This document shows, piece after piece, positions 1 through 9,226 of a DNA stretch of 64,000 nt. How positions within the stretch are numbered: the stretch's first letter is position 1; each line of letters starts with the position of its first letter. Source of the DNA: JBKQVT01 sp963727245 (lineage in GTDB: Bacteria; Planctomycetota; Planctomycetia; Pirellulales; Thermoguttaceae); the NCBI GenBank assembly GCA_963727245.1, contig CAVSFO010000019.1:1-64000 (forward strand). The letters are read 5' to 3'. The translations under genes were made by a program, and so were the position numbers. The notes beneath the pieces were generated by a model. It made no database searches and was not told the DNA's origin. It saw only the letters and a program-made list of their open reading frames with translations.

Positions 1-878
1 GATCAAATGGTGTGTTTGGTCTAGCATACGGACTTTGTGTGGCAGGGCACATTGCGATCACGGATCAAAGTCGGAGATCACCTGCGGTCGAGTGTTCTAG
101 AAAAGAACGGCAGGGTCTTTCGGGCCGAAAAACCCTTCCCATTAGCTAAAGTATAGCCTACCCCTTGGCGATACGGTGGTGCCACGTTGGGCTAGGTTGC
201 CGGACGGCTAGCTGCCGCCCTGGATCAATACAAAGTCTCGCTGTGTTTCTGACTATTTTGGACGGGAGCGCCACAGGGCGAGTGTCCGAAGTCCGGTTTC
301 AAGTTTCGCCAGTTTTCAGGATTCCGTGGTCCGCATGTAGCGACCGCGATGGTCGTCGCGGGCAACCCCCTCCTCAGTGCGAATTTCATCCGCGTCGTCG
401 TCGTCCGCGACGGGTGAATGACAACCAAGGCCCGTGATCGGGCCGCCGGCGCGAAAATTGCTGGCCTGGATCACCGGAAGGGCTGGCTGTCTGGCATCTG
501 GTCGCAACTGACGGTCGCCGTCGATTCCCCATTGTCAAGAACGTGCAGATTGGTGCCGGCGGCCTGCTCGGGATGTCCGAACAATTCACGTGCGCATCTA
601 TAGTGGACCCGAGAAACTGGACCGCGACTTCAGGTCGAAATCGTGGTAGGATTGGTCCAGACTTGGGAGGGTTGCATGGGAGCGAAATGACGGCGGCCCG
701 CGGCGACGGTTGACGGCTTCGGGCTACGGTGTTATCCTAACAACACTGGGACTTGTGCTTGTCTGCAAATGTCTGCAACAGGGGTTCCCAGCGGTTCCAA
801 ACAGGTACTTTAGGACGGATAAGCAGATTCAGGGGGACAGCAAGAAAAGTCCTTACAGAATAAGAGTTTAGATCACTT
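1..878. other. Intergenic stretch with no recognisable gene
   Basis: No reading frame here gives a protein that I recognise, and no frame stays open for long on either strand. By eye the stretch is less GC-rich than the rest of the window, with several AT-rich patches near 100-170 and 740-870. It abuts the 5' end of tRNA-Pro. It could be decayed sequence or the untranslated flank of a gene that lies left of the window. I saw no repeat family shared with the rest of the window and no clear attachment site. Confidence 0.4.
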
Positions 879-953
879 CGGGGCGTGGCGCAGTCTGGCT
901 AGCGCGTCTGAATGGGGTTCAGAAGGTCGCAAGTTCGAATCTTGTCGCCCCGA
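879..953 (+). tRNA. tRNA-Pro, anticodon GGG
   Basis: The seven-base acceptor stem CGGGGCG (879-885) pairs perfectly with CGCCCCG (946-952), with A at 953 as discriminator base. The D arm is GCGC/GCGC. The anticodon stem TCTGA/TCAGA closes the loop ATGGGGT, so the anticodon is GGG and reads the proline codon CCC. The T arm is GCAAG/CTTGT with loop TTCGAAT. CCA is not encoded. The gene stands alone and is followed at once by a strong terminator. Confidence 0.95.
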
Positions 954-959
954 CAACGG

Positions 960-1001
960 AAGGCTCGACGTGGCAAAGAGTTACGTCGGGCCTTCTTTTT
1001 T
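960..1001 (+). terminator. Rho-independent terminator of tRNA-Pro
   Basis: An 11-bp stem (AAGGCTCGACG at 960-970 with CGTCGGGCCTT at 984-994, one T-G wobble) encloses a 13-base loop and is followed by C and a run of T (996-1001). It begins seven bases after the tRNA, so it most likely ends the tRNA transcript. Confidence 0.85.
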
Positions 1002-1112
1002 CCCTGCGGCCGATTTCTTGGGCCGTGCTACGCCCGTGCTGCGGTCGCCAAAAAAAGTCCGGCCGTCTGCCAGCGGCCGGGCTCCAGCGGCGATCAAGCC
1101 CCAACGCCCCGA

Positions 1113-3605
1113 TCAGGCCAACTCCATCGACATCACGCCGGGCGCCAATTGAGGCCGGGAAGAATCGGCAAGCTGCGTTTCCTCCTGGTCGACATTTTTC
1201 TCGTCCCGATTCCAGAACCCCTCCAGCACGCGCTGCCAACTGCTCTCTTCGGCATTGCGGAGTCCGCGGCTGCGGAGCTCGCAACGAAGCTGCGGACTGC
1301 CGCAGAGCTGCTCCATGACGTCGATCAAGGCCTCCGGCTGGCTGACGTCGACCACAATTCCCGACTCGTGCCGGGCGACGACTTCGGGAGGGCCGCCGCG
1401 ATCGGCGACGATCACGGGCAGGCCGGACGCTTGCGCCTCCAGCACCACGTTCCCGAAGGTGTCGGTGGTGGAGGGAAACACCATGGCATCGGCACTGGCG
1501 TAGGCGGCGGCCAGTTGCTCGCCTTCCAGGAAGCCGGTAAAGACGACGGGGCGGCCCGCACAGCGCGACTGGAGTTCCTCGCGGGCCGGCCCGTCGCCGA
1601 CCAGGACCAGGCTTACCCGCTGCTTCGCTTGCAGCAAGCGGTCCAGGGCGTCGACGAGCAGGTGCACGTTCTTCTCTCGCGACAAGCGGCCGACGTAGAG
1701 GAACTTGAACGAACCGTCCAGGCCATAGCGCCGGTAGAACGCCGGGTCGCGCTTGTCCGGGTGGAACAGGTGGGTGTCCACTCCCCGCGCCATGACCCGG
1801 AGTTTCGCCGGCTCGAAGCCGTTGTGGATGAGGTGTTTCCGATAGTTCTCCGTGGGCACGAAAATCCGATCGGTCTGCTCATAGAACCACAACATGTACT
1901 TCCAGGTCATGTCGGCCAGTTCGTCGTCCTGGGTCAAGTGGCGAACGTACTGGGGGAAATCGGTGTGGTAGATGCCGGTGGTGCGCAGCCCCAGCAGCCG
2001 GGCCGCCGCCAAGGCCGTCAAGCCCATGGTCCCCGGCGTCGAGATGAAAATTTCGTTGAACCCTTGCCGCTCGATGTATTCGATCACCTCCAGGAACGGC
2101 GGAAAAGCCACGACTTGCGATTCGTATTCGGGGATCGGAAACGTCCCGACCGGCGGGAAATTCCTCACGTCGGCCTTGGTCGGCGGCACGGCGCCCAGCG
2201 AGGTCAGCACGGTAAGCTGCCTGCCGGTCTTGCGGGCCATGGCGGCAATCGACTGGATCATGCGGCTGACGCCGTTGATGTCGGCAAAGGTGTCGGTGGC
2301 CCAGGCTTTGCGGGCGCTCGTGTTGCGCAGCTCGGCGGCGGCGGGAAAGTGCGACGCCACCGCCTGCAGGAACGGCTCGTCTTTGTGTTGCGCAGAGAAC
2401 GCGGCCAGATAGGGCGCCATGCTCAAGGCCACAGGCCCCAGCGACGCGATGGTTTGCAGGCTTTCCATGAGCTTGCCTTGCCGGCTGAATTCGACGAAGC
2501 GGCGGAAGAAGCCGTAGCCCAGCGTGTGGCCGATTTCGCAGGCGATGCGGAAGGTGCGGCGGTCGTCCATGGGCGGGAATGCCCCCTGGCGCCCGTCGTC
2601 GGCCGAAAACAGCCGGGAGAACTCTTCGACCAGGGTGCGATCCACCTCGCTGAGTTTGCTCAGGTGCCGCGACCAGAAGAAGCCGCCGAGCAGATTGCGG
2701 ACCTTGCCGCGAAACCCCTGGGCCGGCTGTTGTGCAGCCGATCCTTGCAGCAGCCTCTTGAACAGTTCGCCGATGATCGTCGGCCTGCCGCCGCCGCCGC
2801 GAAGGAAGCGGTCCTCATAGTAGCGGTAGCCGATGTGGTAGAAACTGTGCCCCATCATCACGCTTCCGCCACAGGAGCCGGCCGCCTCGTGGTCCCCGCG
2901 CCTCAGATGGGCAAGAAACTCGGCCGTATCCTCGGCATACGGAGTCACGGTGTGGGCGATGCCGGCATAAACGCCGCTGTGGTCGTCGCTGCCGCCGGTG
3001 AACGTTTTCTTCCACGGCTCGGGGCCGGCCGGCTCGATGCCATGGCGGTCGGCCATCTTGTCCATAAGCTCCGGGGTAAGATGGCGGAACACGGCGTCGA
3101 TGAGGTCGGCGGCGCGGCGGTGGCGGGCGCCGTTGACGGACTCGAAGCGGGAAAACATCAGCAGCAGCTTCTCGACGTGATCGACGGTCAAGCGGCCGTT
3201 GACGCGAAACAGGGGATGCGACACCGAGCAGAGAATGTCCTCGGCCAGGAGATATTGCCGCAGTTGGTAGATGTCGGCGCGCAACTCCTGGATCATGCGA
3301 AACTGCTCTTCGCTGATGCCGAACACCAGGACGTGCACTTTGCAACCGTCTTCGGGAAAGTAGGTGGTCGTCTCGTTCGAGACGAATGTGCCCGGCAGGT
3401 GGGCGATTTCCAGCGCGCCGCGAATGCAGTTGTGATCGGAGATGGTGACGAAATCCATCCCCCTTTGCCGCGCGCACCGGTACACCTCCAGCGGCTCGAC
3501 AAAGCACTCCGGTGCGCCGATGCGGCGCAGGAACCATTCGCTCGGCCGGTCCGAGTGCTTGCTATGGATGTGAAGATCGGCCTTCGCTGGTTGTGGGCTG
3601 TACAT
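1113..3605 (-). CDS. PHP-domain / GT4 glycosyltransferase fusion protein
   Basis: The 830-residue protein joins two enzymes. Residues about 6-290 form a PHP metal-dependent phosphoesterase domain, with DLHIHS at 10-15, SDHN at 56-59, a later SHP and GGSDDHSG supplying metal ligands. Residues about 430-810 form a GT-B, GT4 glycosyltransferase with GVDTHLF, YVGRLSREKN and FPSTTDTFGNVVLEA. The last motif resembles that of MgtA/Agt-type lipid glycosyltransferases, so a diacylglycerol or related lipid acceptor is possible; this is inference. The start at 3605 is chosen because AAGGAGGAG lies eight bases upstream; the frame stays open further upstream without such a site. It is divergent from the betaine-lipid genes and phosphate transporter, which suggests a role in phosphorus-free glycolipid synthesis. 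The PHP substrate is unknown. Confidence 0.88.
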   Translation of the reverse strand: MYSPQPAKADLHIHSKHSDRPSEWFLRRIGAPECFVEPLEVYRCARQRGMDFVTISDHNCIRGALEIAHLPGTFVSNETTTYFPEDGCKVHVLVFGISEEQFRMIQELRADIYQLRQYLLAEDILCSVSHPLFRVNGRLTVDHVEKLLLMFSRFESVNGARHRRAADLIDAVFRHLTPELMDKMADRHGIEPAGPEPWKKTFTGGSDDHSGVYAGIAHTVTPYAEDTAEFLAHLRRGDHEAAGSCGGSVMMGHSFYHIGYRYYEDRFLRGGGGRPTIIGELFKRLLQGSAAQQPAQGFRGKVRNLLGGFFWSRHLSKLSEVDRTLVEEFSRLFSADDGRQGAFPPMDDRRTFRIACEIGHTLGYGFFRRFVEFSRQGKLMESLQTIASLGPVALSMAPYLAAFSAQHKDEPFLQAVASHFPAAAELRNTSARKAWATDTFADINGVSRMIQSIAAMARKTGRQLTVLTSLGAVPPTKADVRNFPPVGTFPIPEYESQVVAFPPFLEVIEYIERQGFNEIFISTPGTMGLTALAAARLLGLRTTGIYHTDFPQYVRHLTQDDELADMTWKYMLWFYEQTDRIFVPTENYRKHLIHNGFEPAKLRVMARGVDTHLFHPDKRDPAFYRRYGLDGSFKFLYVGRLSREKNVHLLVDALDRLLQAKQRVSLVLVGDGPAREELQSRCAGRPVVFTGFLEGEQLAAAYASADAMVFPSTTDTFGNVVLEAQASGLPVIVADRGGPPEVVARHESGIVVDVSQPEALIDVMEQLCGSPQLRCELRSRGLRNAEESSWQRVLEGFWNRDEKNVDQEETQLADSSRPQLAPGVMSMELA

Positions 3606-3924
3606 TGGGCACACTCCTCCTTGCCTGGGAAAGACTGTATGAGGTGAACCGAGCGGTAGAACGGCCGCCCTCCTTGACGCCGCCGCGGTGAGGTTCCCCT
3701 CCCGGTCCCATGGATTATCGACTAAGTATCCACAATTCGCGCAAGCGGCCAATGAGCAACTGATGAGATGGGCGTTGGAATTGCGTGCGGACTCAGGTCC
3801 GCCCGATCGAAAGTCCCCGATTAGCGCGCTATTAGCCCGGCCCTAACCCGCTGCTCATCGAAACACGCGATAATTCAAAGGAACCCGTGGCGGTGCGATG
3901 CAACCCGGCCCGTGGAGAACCGAT

Positions 3925-5119
3925 ATGCCCCTGCTCGATTGGCTGAGCGGTCGGATGTTCACGCTGGTGCACCGGCACCAACTCGTCTACAACACCTGCT
4001 GGGAAGACCCGCGGTTGGATCGGGAAGCCTTGCAGCTCCGGCCCGAGGACGCGGTGCTGGTGATTACCTCGGCGGGCTGCAACGCGCTGGACTACGCCTT
4101 GGCAGGGGCGGGACAGGTGGTGGCGGTCGACATCAACCCGCGGCAAAACGCCCTGCTGGAACTCAAGCTCGCGGGCATCCGCAGCCTGCAATTCGAGGAC
4201 TTCTTCGCCATGTTCGGCAGCGGGCGGCTGGACCGGGCCGGCAAAGTGTACGCCGACAAATTGCGGCCGCTCCTTTCGCCCTGGTCGCAGGCGTACTGGG
4301 ACCGGCGGATCGAGTTTTTCGAGCCGGGAAACCTGCGATCGTTCTATTTCCGCGGCACCTCCGGCGTGTTCGCCTTGCTGGTGAACTTCTACCTCGACCA
4401 CGTGGCCAAATTGAGACCCTGGGTCGACTCGCTGCTTTCCGCCAGCAGCGTGGCCCAGCAGCGCGCCATCTACGAGGACCACTTGCACGACCGCTTTTGG
4501 TCGCGCCCCATGCGATTCCTCATGAACCGCGATGCGATCCTTTCGCTGCTGGGCGTGCCCCCGCGCAGCGCAGACAGGTCGAAACGCAGTATGAAGGCGG
4601 CATCCTGAAGTTCGTCCACGACTGCGTCGAGGCCGTCTTCTCGCGCCTGCCGCTGGCCGACAATTACTTTTGGCGGGTCTACATCCAGGGCCGCTACGCT
4701 CCCCATTGCTGCCCCGAATACCTCAAGCCGGAGAACTTCCAGAGGCTCAAGGGCGGACTGGCCGATCACGTCGAAGTGCACACCGATTCGGTCCAGGGCT
4801 TCCTGGAGAAGAACACCAACGGCCGTTTTCCCGTTTCGTGCTGTTGGATCACATGGACTGGCTCGCTCACGGCCTGTTGCCGGTTCTCGAGCAAGAGTGG
4901 CAGTGGATTGTTCGCCGGGCACAGGCCGGCACGCGGATCATCTGGCGAAGCGGCGGCCTGCGAACCGACTTTGTAGACCGGCTGCACGTCGATGCCGGGG
5001 GACGGCAGCGCGAGGTCGGCGAACTTCTTGCCCACCACGAGCAATTGGCTTGCGAGTTGCACGAGAAGTGCCGCGTCCACACCTACGGCAGTTTCCATAT
5101 TGCCGACCTGGCCGTATGA
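3925..5119 (+). CDS. btaA: S-adenosylmethionine:diacylglycerol 3-amino-3-carboxypropyl transferase BtaA (two apparent frameshifts)
   Basis: This protein family (DUF3419) transfers the aminocarboxypropyl group of S-adenosylmethionine to diacylglycerol, the first step of betaine lipid (DGTS) synthesis. Recognisable features are LVYNTCWEDPRLD near the start, ITSAGCNALDYAL and AVDINPRQNALLELKLA (the SAM site), and FVLLDHMDWL near the end. About 398 residues are spread over three frames. The first break is repaired by one extra C in the C-run at about 4557-4561; the second by one extra T in the run at about 4825. Homopolymer sites suggest sequencing error rather than decay. The start at 3925 has GGAGA six bases upstream. 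The stop overlaps the btaB start as ATGA. Confidence 0.88.
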
Positions 5120-5866
5120 AGACCTTCTGCGCCGATCTGAAAACGCTGTACCATCTGCTCCTCAAACCCGCGCGAGGAACAAATCACGCGGAGCGGATGG
5201 AATCGTTCTATGCGGGTCAGGCCGCCGGTTATGACAGTTTCCGCGATCGCTTGCTGCCGGGCCGCCGCGAACTCTTTCATGCCCTGCCGATCCCGCGGGA
5301 CGGCGTGTGGGTCGACCTGGGCGGCGGAACGGGCGCAAACTTCGAGTCGCTCGCCGAGCGCCGCAAGGAACTGCGCAGCGTCTATGTCGTTGACCTATCG
5401 CCGTCCCTGTTGGCGGTCGCAGACGAGCGCATCAAACGCCAGGGCTGGAGCAACGTGCGCGCCGTGCGGGCCGATGCCACCGAGTTTCGGCCATCCGAAG
5501 GCCAAGCCAACGTAGTCACCCTCTCGTACGCGCTGACGATGATTCCCGATTGGTTTGCCGCCATTGAGAACGCCTGCGCCATGCTGAAGCCGGGCGGTGT
5601 TATCGGCGTGGCCGACTTCTATGTGTCGCGCAAGCGCCGGCGCAGGGTCGATCAGGCACTGCTGGCTCAGCCGCTGGTTTTGGCCGGCGTGGTTTGCCGG
5701 CGACGACGTTTTTCTATCCGCCGACCACTTGCCTTTCTTGCGCAGCCATTGTGAAGGGATCTCCTGCACCGAAGGTACGACGAAACTGCCCTACGTGCCG
5801 CTGTTGCGCGTCCCCTACTATACATTTGTGGGCAGAAAGCGATTCTCGCCGGGGGGAAAGAGGTGA
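5116..5866 (+). CDS. btaB: Diacylglyceryl-homoserine N-methyltransferase BtaB (one apparent frameshift)
   Basis: BtaB methylates diacylglycerylhomoserine three times to make the betaine lipid DGTS. The class I methyltransferase motif VWVDLGGGTGANFE lies near residue 75, followed by VYVVDLSPSLL and SYALTMIPDW. The last third is in another frame from about 5660 on and reads FWPAWFAGDDVFLSADHLPF and PYYTFVGRK, which is the family's usual ending, so a frame change at about 5650-5670 is needed to give about 249 residues. The start overlaps the btaA stop by four bases, typical of translational coupling. Together with btaA it forms a complete two-gene pathway. Confidence 0.88.
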
Positions 5867-5954
5867 CAGGCACCATTTGCCGGGACGGCCCGGAGGCGGG
5901 CACCGACGCGAAGCGTTGGTCGTCGCACAAATGGTGCCTGTCACCTTTTTCCCT
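5862..5954. repeat. Fold-back repeat with GGTGACAGGCACC ends
   Basis: The arm AGGTGACAGGCACCATTTG returns in inverted orientation as CAAATGGTGCCTGTCACCT after about 50 bases. Each arm is also nearly palindromic by itself (GGTGACAGGCACC). The element starts at the very end of btaB and lies ahead of pstS. The form is that of a REP-like or small non-autonomous element. It may also slow read-through from btaAB into pstSCAB. Confidence 0.8.
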
Positions 5955-6003
5955 GCGCCGGGGGTGGCCCGCCACGAGTAGGCACCAGTTCACATTCCCG
6001 CGA

Positions 6004-6043
6004 CCGTGAGGATTCCGTGAGGCAATGGTTAGTTCTTTGTTAG
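6004..6043 (+). promoter_or_regulatory. Pho-box-like array of four 7-bp half-sites upstream of pstS
   Basis: Four heptamers start exactly 11 bases apart: CCGTGAG at 6004, CCGTGAG at 6015, TGGTTAG at 6026 and TTGTTAG at 6037. The spacers are GATT, GCAA and TTCT. They share the pattern nnGTkAG. PhoB/PhoP boxes are known to be direct 7-bp repeats with 4-bp spacers, so the geometry matches two tandem dimer sites, although the letters differ from the enterobacterial CTGTCAT. The array sits 90 bases before the pstS start. I could not assign a clear -10 box; TATAGG at 6080 is 36 bases from the array. Confidence 0.6.
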
Positions 6044-6133
6044 AACCACCTGGGCCTCTGGTCGGCCTTGCCGAGTAGGTATAGGGTTAGGGGTGGGACG
6101 CCGGTCTTTCAAAACAACGGGGGGAATTCTGCG

Positions 6134-7195
6134 ATGAGCGCGACACGTTTCTTCACACGGCTTAGTCTTGCGCTCATCGTGCTGAGCGCGGTCTCCTGCA
6201 ATTCTCAGTCGGGCAGCGATGCGAAAGACCGAGTGAAACTCCAAGGTGCGGGAGCGAGTTTCCCGGCCCCGCTTTACAACAAGTGGTTCAAGTCGTACCA
6301 CGACGCCCACGACATCCAAATCGACTACCAATCGCTCGGCAGCGGCGCCGGCGTGAAGGCCGTGCAGGACAAGACGGTCGACTTCGGCGCCAGCGATGCG
6401 GCCATGACCCCGGCGGAGATCGCCAAGGTGGACGCCGGCGTGCAGTTGCTTCCCATGACGGCCGGCAGCATCGTTCTGGCGTACAACCTCGAAGGCGTGG
6501 ACAACCTGAAACTCTCGCGCGAGTCGTACGTGGGCATCTTCCTGGGAAAAGTCACCAAGTGGAATGATCCCGGCATCGTTGCGGCCAATCCCGGCGTGAA
6601 GTTGCCGGAGGCCGACATCAACGTCGTGGTCCGTGCCGACAGCAGCGGCACCAGTTTCGTCTTCACGAAGCACCTGAGCGCAGTCAGCCCGGAATTCGCC
6701 AAAAGCCCCGGCACGAACAAGATGCCCAACTGGCCGGTAGGCACGAAGTCGAAAGGCAACGAGGGTGTCTCCGCGGCCATTAGCACCACCCCGGGCGCCA
6801 TCGGTTACATCGAGTACGGCTACGCCAAGCTCACCAAGCTGAAGATGGCCACCTTGCAGAACAAGGCGGGCAAGTACGTCGAGCCCACGATTGCCTCGGG
6901 CCAGGCGGCCCTGGCCGCGGCGAAGATGCCGGAAGACCTCGTCGTGTGGATTTCGGATCCCGAGGGCGACGACGCGTATCCGATCGTCACGTATACCTGG
7001 ATTATGACGTACAAGAAGTACGCGGAGCCGACGAAGGCCGCCGCGCTGAAGGAGGTGCTGACTTACTGCCTGACGGACGGCCAGAAGGACAGCGAGGCGC
7101 TGGGTTATATCCCCTTGCCGAGCAAGGTGGTCGAAGCAGACAAGGCGGCGCTGGGCAATATCGGCGCCGAGGCGGCGGAAAAGAAATCCAACTGA
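6134..7195 (+). CDS. pstS: Phosphate ABC transporter, phosphate-binding lipoprotein PstS
   Basis: PstS captures phosphate outside the inner membrane and delivers it to PstCA. The 353-residue protein has a lipoprotein-like signal ending AVSC at about residue 22. The mature part shows LQGAGASFPAPLYNKW, YQSLGSGAGVKAV and RADSSGTSFVFT, which build the phosphate pocket in this family. It is preceded by a run of six G as ribosome site, nine bases before ATG. It heads a compact pstS-pstC-pstA-pstB operon; no phoU or phoB/phoR follows in this window. The array of direct repeats upstream suggests control by a PhoB-like regulator. Confidence 0.95.
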   Translation: MSATRFFTRLSLALIVLSAVSCNSQSGSDAKDRVKLQGAGASFPAPLYNKWFKSYHDAHDIQIDYQSLGSGAGVKAVQDKTVDFGASDAAMTPAEIAKVDAGVQLLPMTAGSIVLAYNLEGVDNLKLSRESYVGIFLGKVTKWNDPGIVAANPGVKLPEADINVVVRADSSGTSFVFTKHLSAVSPEFAKSPGTNKMPNWPVGTKSKGNEGVSAAISTTPGAIGYIEYGYAKLTKLKMATLQNKAGKYVEPTIASGQAALAAAKMPEDLVVWISDPEGDDAYPIVTYTWIMTYKKYAEPTKAAALKEVLTYCLTDGQKDSEALGYIPLPSKVVEADKAALGNIGAEAAEKKSN

Positions 7196-7259
7196 CCCCC
7201 TTGCAGGTCGACCGGTTCGCAGCGACGGCCCGATCCGGTGTGCTCGGAAGGTGACGCAC

Positions 7260-8288
7260 GTGGCAGCAGCGACGGAAGAACCGGTCTCGATCTCCCGGCC
7301 ACCCACCCGGCTGGAGAAATTCGTCGACCTGGGTTTTCGCGGCCTGACCTACGTGGTTGCCGGGCTGACGGTCCTGTTGGTCCTGTACATCGTGGCAACC
7401 ATCGGCCACTCGGCGGCCCCGGCAATCCATCAGCGCGGCCTCGGCTTCCTCAGGCAAACTACCTGGGATCCCAACAAGGACCAGTACGGCATCCTGCCGC
7501 AAATCTGGGGAACGCTCTACAGTTCCGCGCTGGCCGTGGTGATCGGGACCGTCCTGGGACTGGCCGTGGCGGTCTTTCTGAGCGAGCGGCTGCTCTCCTC
7601 GTTTGTCTTCCGCCTGTTGAGGCTGTTCCGGCTGCCCGCCTCCGGTTTCTGGGGAAAGCTGCCGGACAGCCTGGAAGTGCTGCTGAAGAACTTGGTCGAA
7701 CTTCTGGCGGCCATCCCCAGCGTGGTCTACGGACTGTGGGGCATCTTCGTCGTCATTCCCTTGATTCGACCGGCGTGCAACTGGGTCCACCAGAGCTTGG
7801 GCTGGATTCCGCTGTTCAAGACGGCGCTGAGCGGCCCCGGGATGCTCCCGGCGGCCATCGTGCTGGCGATCATGATCCTGCCGACTATTTCCGCCATCAG
7901 CCGCGACGCCCTGGTCAGCGTGCCGCCCAAGCTGCGGGAAGCGGCCTACGGGCTCGGCGCGACCCGCTGGGAAGCCCTCCTCTCGGTGATCCTCCCCACG
8001 GCCCAAACCGGCATCTTCGGCGCCGTGCTGTTGGCCTTCGGCCGCGCCCTGGGCGAAACGATGGCCCTGGCCATGCTGGTGGGCAACGCCAATGTGATTA
8101 GTTGGTCGTTGTTCTCCCCCGCCAACACGCTGGCCGCGCTGTTGGCCAACACGTTTCCCGAGGCCAAACAGGAACAGGTGGGCGTGCTCATGTATGCGGC
8201 CCTGGTGCTCATGGGCATCACCCTGCTCGTCAATATCTTCGGCGCGTTGATCCTGCAAAGGTCGTCGCGGGAGTTGAAGGGGGCTTAG
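7260..8288 (+). CDS. pstC: Phosphate ABC transporter permease PstC
   Basis: Integral membrane permease subunit for phosphate uptake, about 342 residues. Hydrophobic helices begin at GLTYVVAGLTVLLVLYIV, and the cytoplasmic coupling loop is LREAAYGLGATRWEALLSVI with the typical EAA pattern. The family motif SVVYGLWGIFV is present. I prefer GTG at 7260, which has GGAAGG eight bases upstream, over the in-frame GTG at 7251 that overlaps that site. The gene follows pstS by 64 bases and ends two bases before pstA. Confidence 0.93.
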   Translation: MAAATEEPVSISRPPTRLEKFVDLGFRGLTYVVAGLTVLLVLYIVATIGHSAAPAIHQRGLGFLRQTTWDPNKDQYGILPQIWGTLYSSALAVVIGTVLGLAVAVFLSERLLSSFVFRLLRLFRLPASGFWGKLPDSLEVLLKNLVELLAAIPSVVYGLWGIFVVIPLIRPACNWVHQSLGWIPLFKTALSGPGMLPAAIVLAIMILPTISAISRDALVSVPPKLREAAYGLGATRWEALLSVILPTAQTGIFGAVLLAFGRALGETMALAMLVGNANVISWSLFSPANTLAALLANTFPEAKQEQVGVLMYAALVLMGITLLVNIFGALILQRSSRELKGA

Positions 8289-8290
8289 CG

Positions 8291-9214
8291 ATGGAAGACC
8301 TGGTGGTTCGCAATCGAGCGATCGAAGCCGCCCGCCGGGCAGGCGCGGCGTTCCCCCTGCGCGACCTGGATCGGTCCCTGCGCCGGCCGCGGACGGTCTT
8401 CAGCGTCCTGCTGACCACGATGACCGTGCTGCTGACGCTGCTGGCGTTGGCGCCGCTGGTCTCGGTGATCTACATGCTCTTGGTCCGCGGCATCCACAAG
8501 CTGAGCCTCTCGGTCTTCACGTCGCTGCCGCCGGCTGCCTTGGAGCAAGGAGGCGGCTTCGGCAACGCCCTGCTCGGCACGCTCATCATGGTCGGAATCG
8601 CCGCCCTGATCAGCGTGCCCTTGGGAATCGTGGCCGCCGTCTTCCTGGCGGAAGTCGGCCCCCGCACCTGGCTCGCGAAACTTGTGCGCTTCGGGGCCAA
8701 GATCCTCAGCGGGTTCCCCTCGATCCTGGCGGGCGTATTCGCCTACGGCGCCGTGGTGCTGGTGACCGGCGGCTTTTCGGCGGTGGCCGGCGGAATCGCC
8801 CTGGCGATTCTGATGCTGCCCACCGTGATGCTGACGGCCGAGGATGCCATCCGCATGGTGCCGGCCAAGGTCCGCGAAGCGGCCATCGGCATGGGGGCCA
8901 CCCCCACCCAGGTCATCTGGCACGTCCTGCTCCCCACCGCCTTGCCCGGCATCCTCACCGGGGTGATGCTGGCTGTGGCCCGCGCGGCGGGCGAAACGGC
9001 CCCGCTGCTCTTCACCGCCCTGTTCAGCAACTTCTGGCCCGACGCGCTGATGCAGCGGACCGCGTCGCTGGCCGTCTTGATCTACAACTTTTCCAGTATG
9101 CCGTTCGAGAACCAAATCGATATGGCGTGGGCTGCCGCGCTGGTGCTGGTGCTGATGGTGTTGACCGCCAACCTCATCGGCCAGGCTTTTTCCCGGCGCA
9201 GCGGCCAGCCCTAG
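8291..9214 (+). CDS. pstA: Phosphate ABC transporter permease PstA
   Basis: Second permease subunit, 307 residues, partner of PstC. It has a cytoplasmic amino end of about 35 residues, then membrane helices starting near VLLTLLALAPLVSVIYM. FPSILAGVFAYGAVV corresponds to the PstA motif near the pore, VREAAIGMGATPTQVIWHVL is the coupling loop, and ARAAGETAPLLFTALF is the signature near the end. The start lies two bases after the pstC stop, so the pair is probably translationally coupled. Confidence 0.94.
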   Translation: MEDLVVRNRAIEAARRAGAAFPLRDLDRSLRRPRTVFSVLLTTMTVLLTLLALAPLVSVIYMLLVRGIHKLSLSVFTSLPPAALEQGGGFGNALLGTLIMVGIAALISVPLGIVAAVFLAEVGPRTWLAKLVRFGAKILSGFPSILAGVFAYGAVVLVTGGFSAVAGGIALAILMLPTVMLTAEDAIRMVPAKVREAAIGMGATPTQVIWHVLLPTALPGILTGVMLAVARAAGETAPLLFTALFSNFWPDALMQRTASLAVLIYNFSSMPFENQIDMAWAAALVLVLMVLTANLIGQAFSRRSGQP

Positions 9215-9226
9215 GAGTCGAAAGCC

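Noticed and set aside
1..953. tRNA-Pro as integration site of a mobile element on its left side
   Set aside because: No integrase gene and no repeat of the tRNA 3' end was found in the window; the lower GC upstream alone is not enough.
912..3647. A 911-codon open frame on the plus strand opposite the PHP/GT4 gene
   Set aside because: Its translation is low-complexity and without known motifs, it begins inside the tRNA-Pro gene, and it mirrors the codon pattern of the real minus-strand gene. High GC makes such antisense frames common.
3925..5866. Programmed ribosomal frameshifting in btaA and btaB
   Set aside because: Three shifts in 2 kb, with no slippery heptamer plus structure seen, and a dozen similar breaks in unrelated genes, make a sequencing artefact much more likely.
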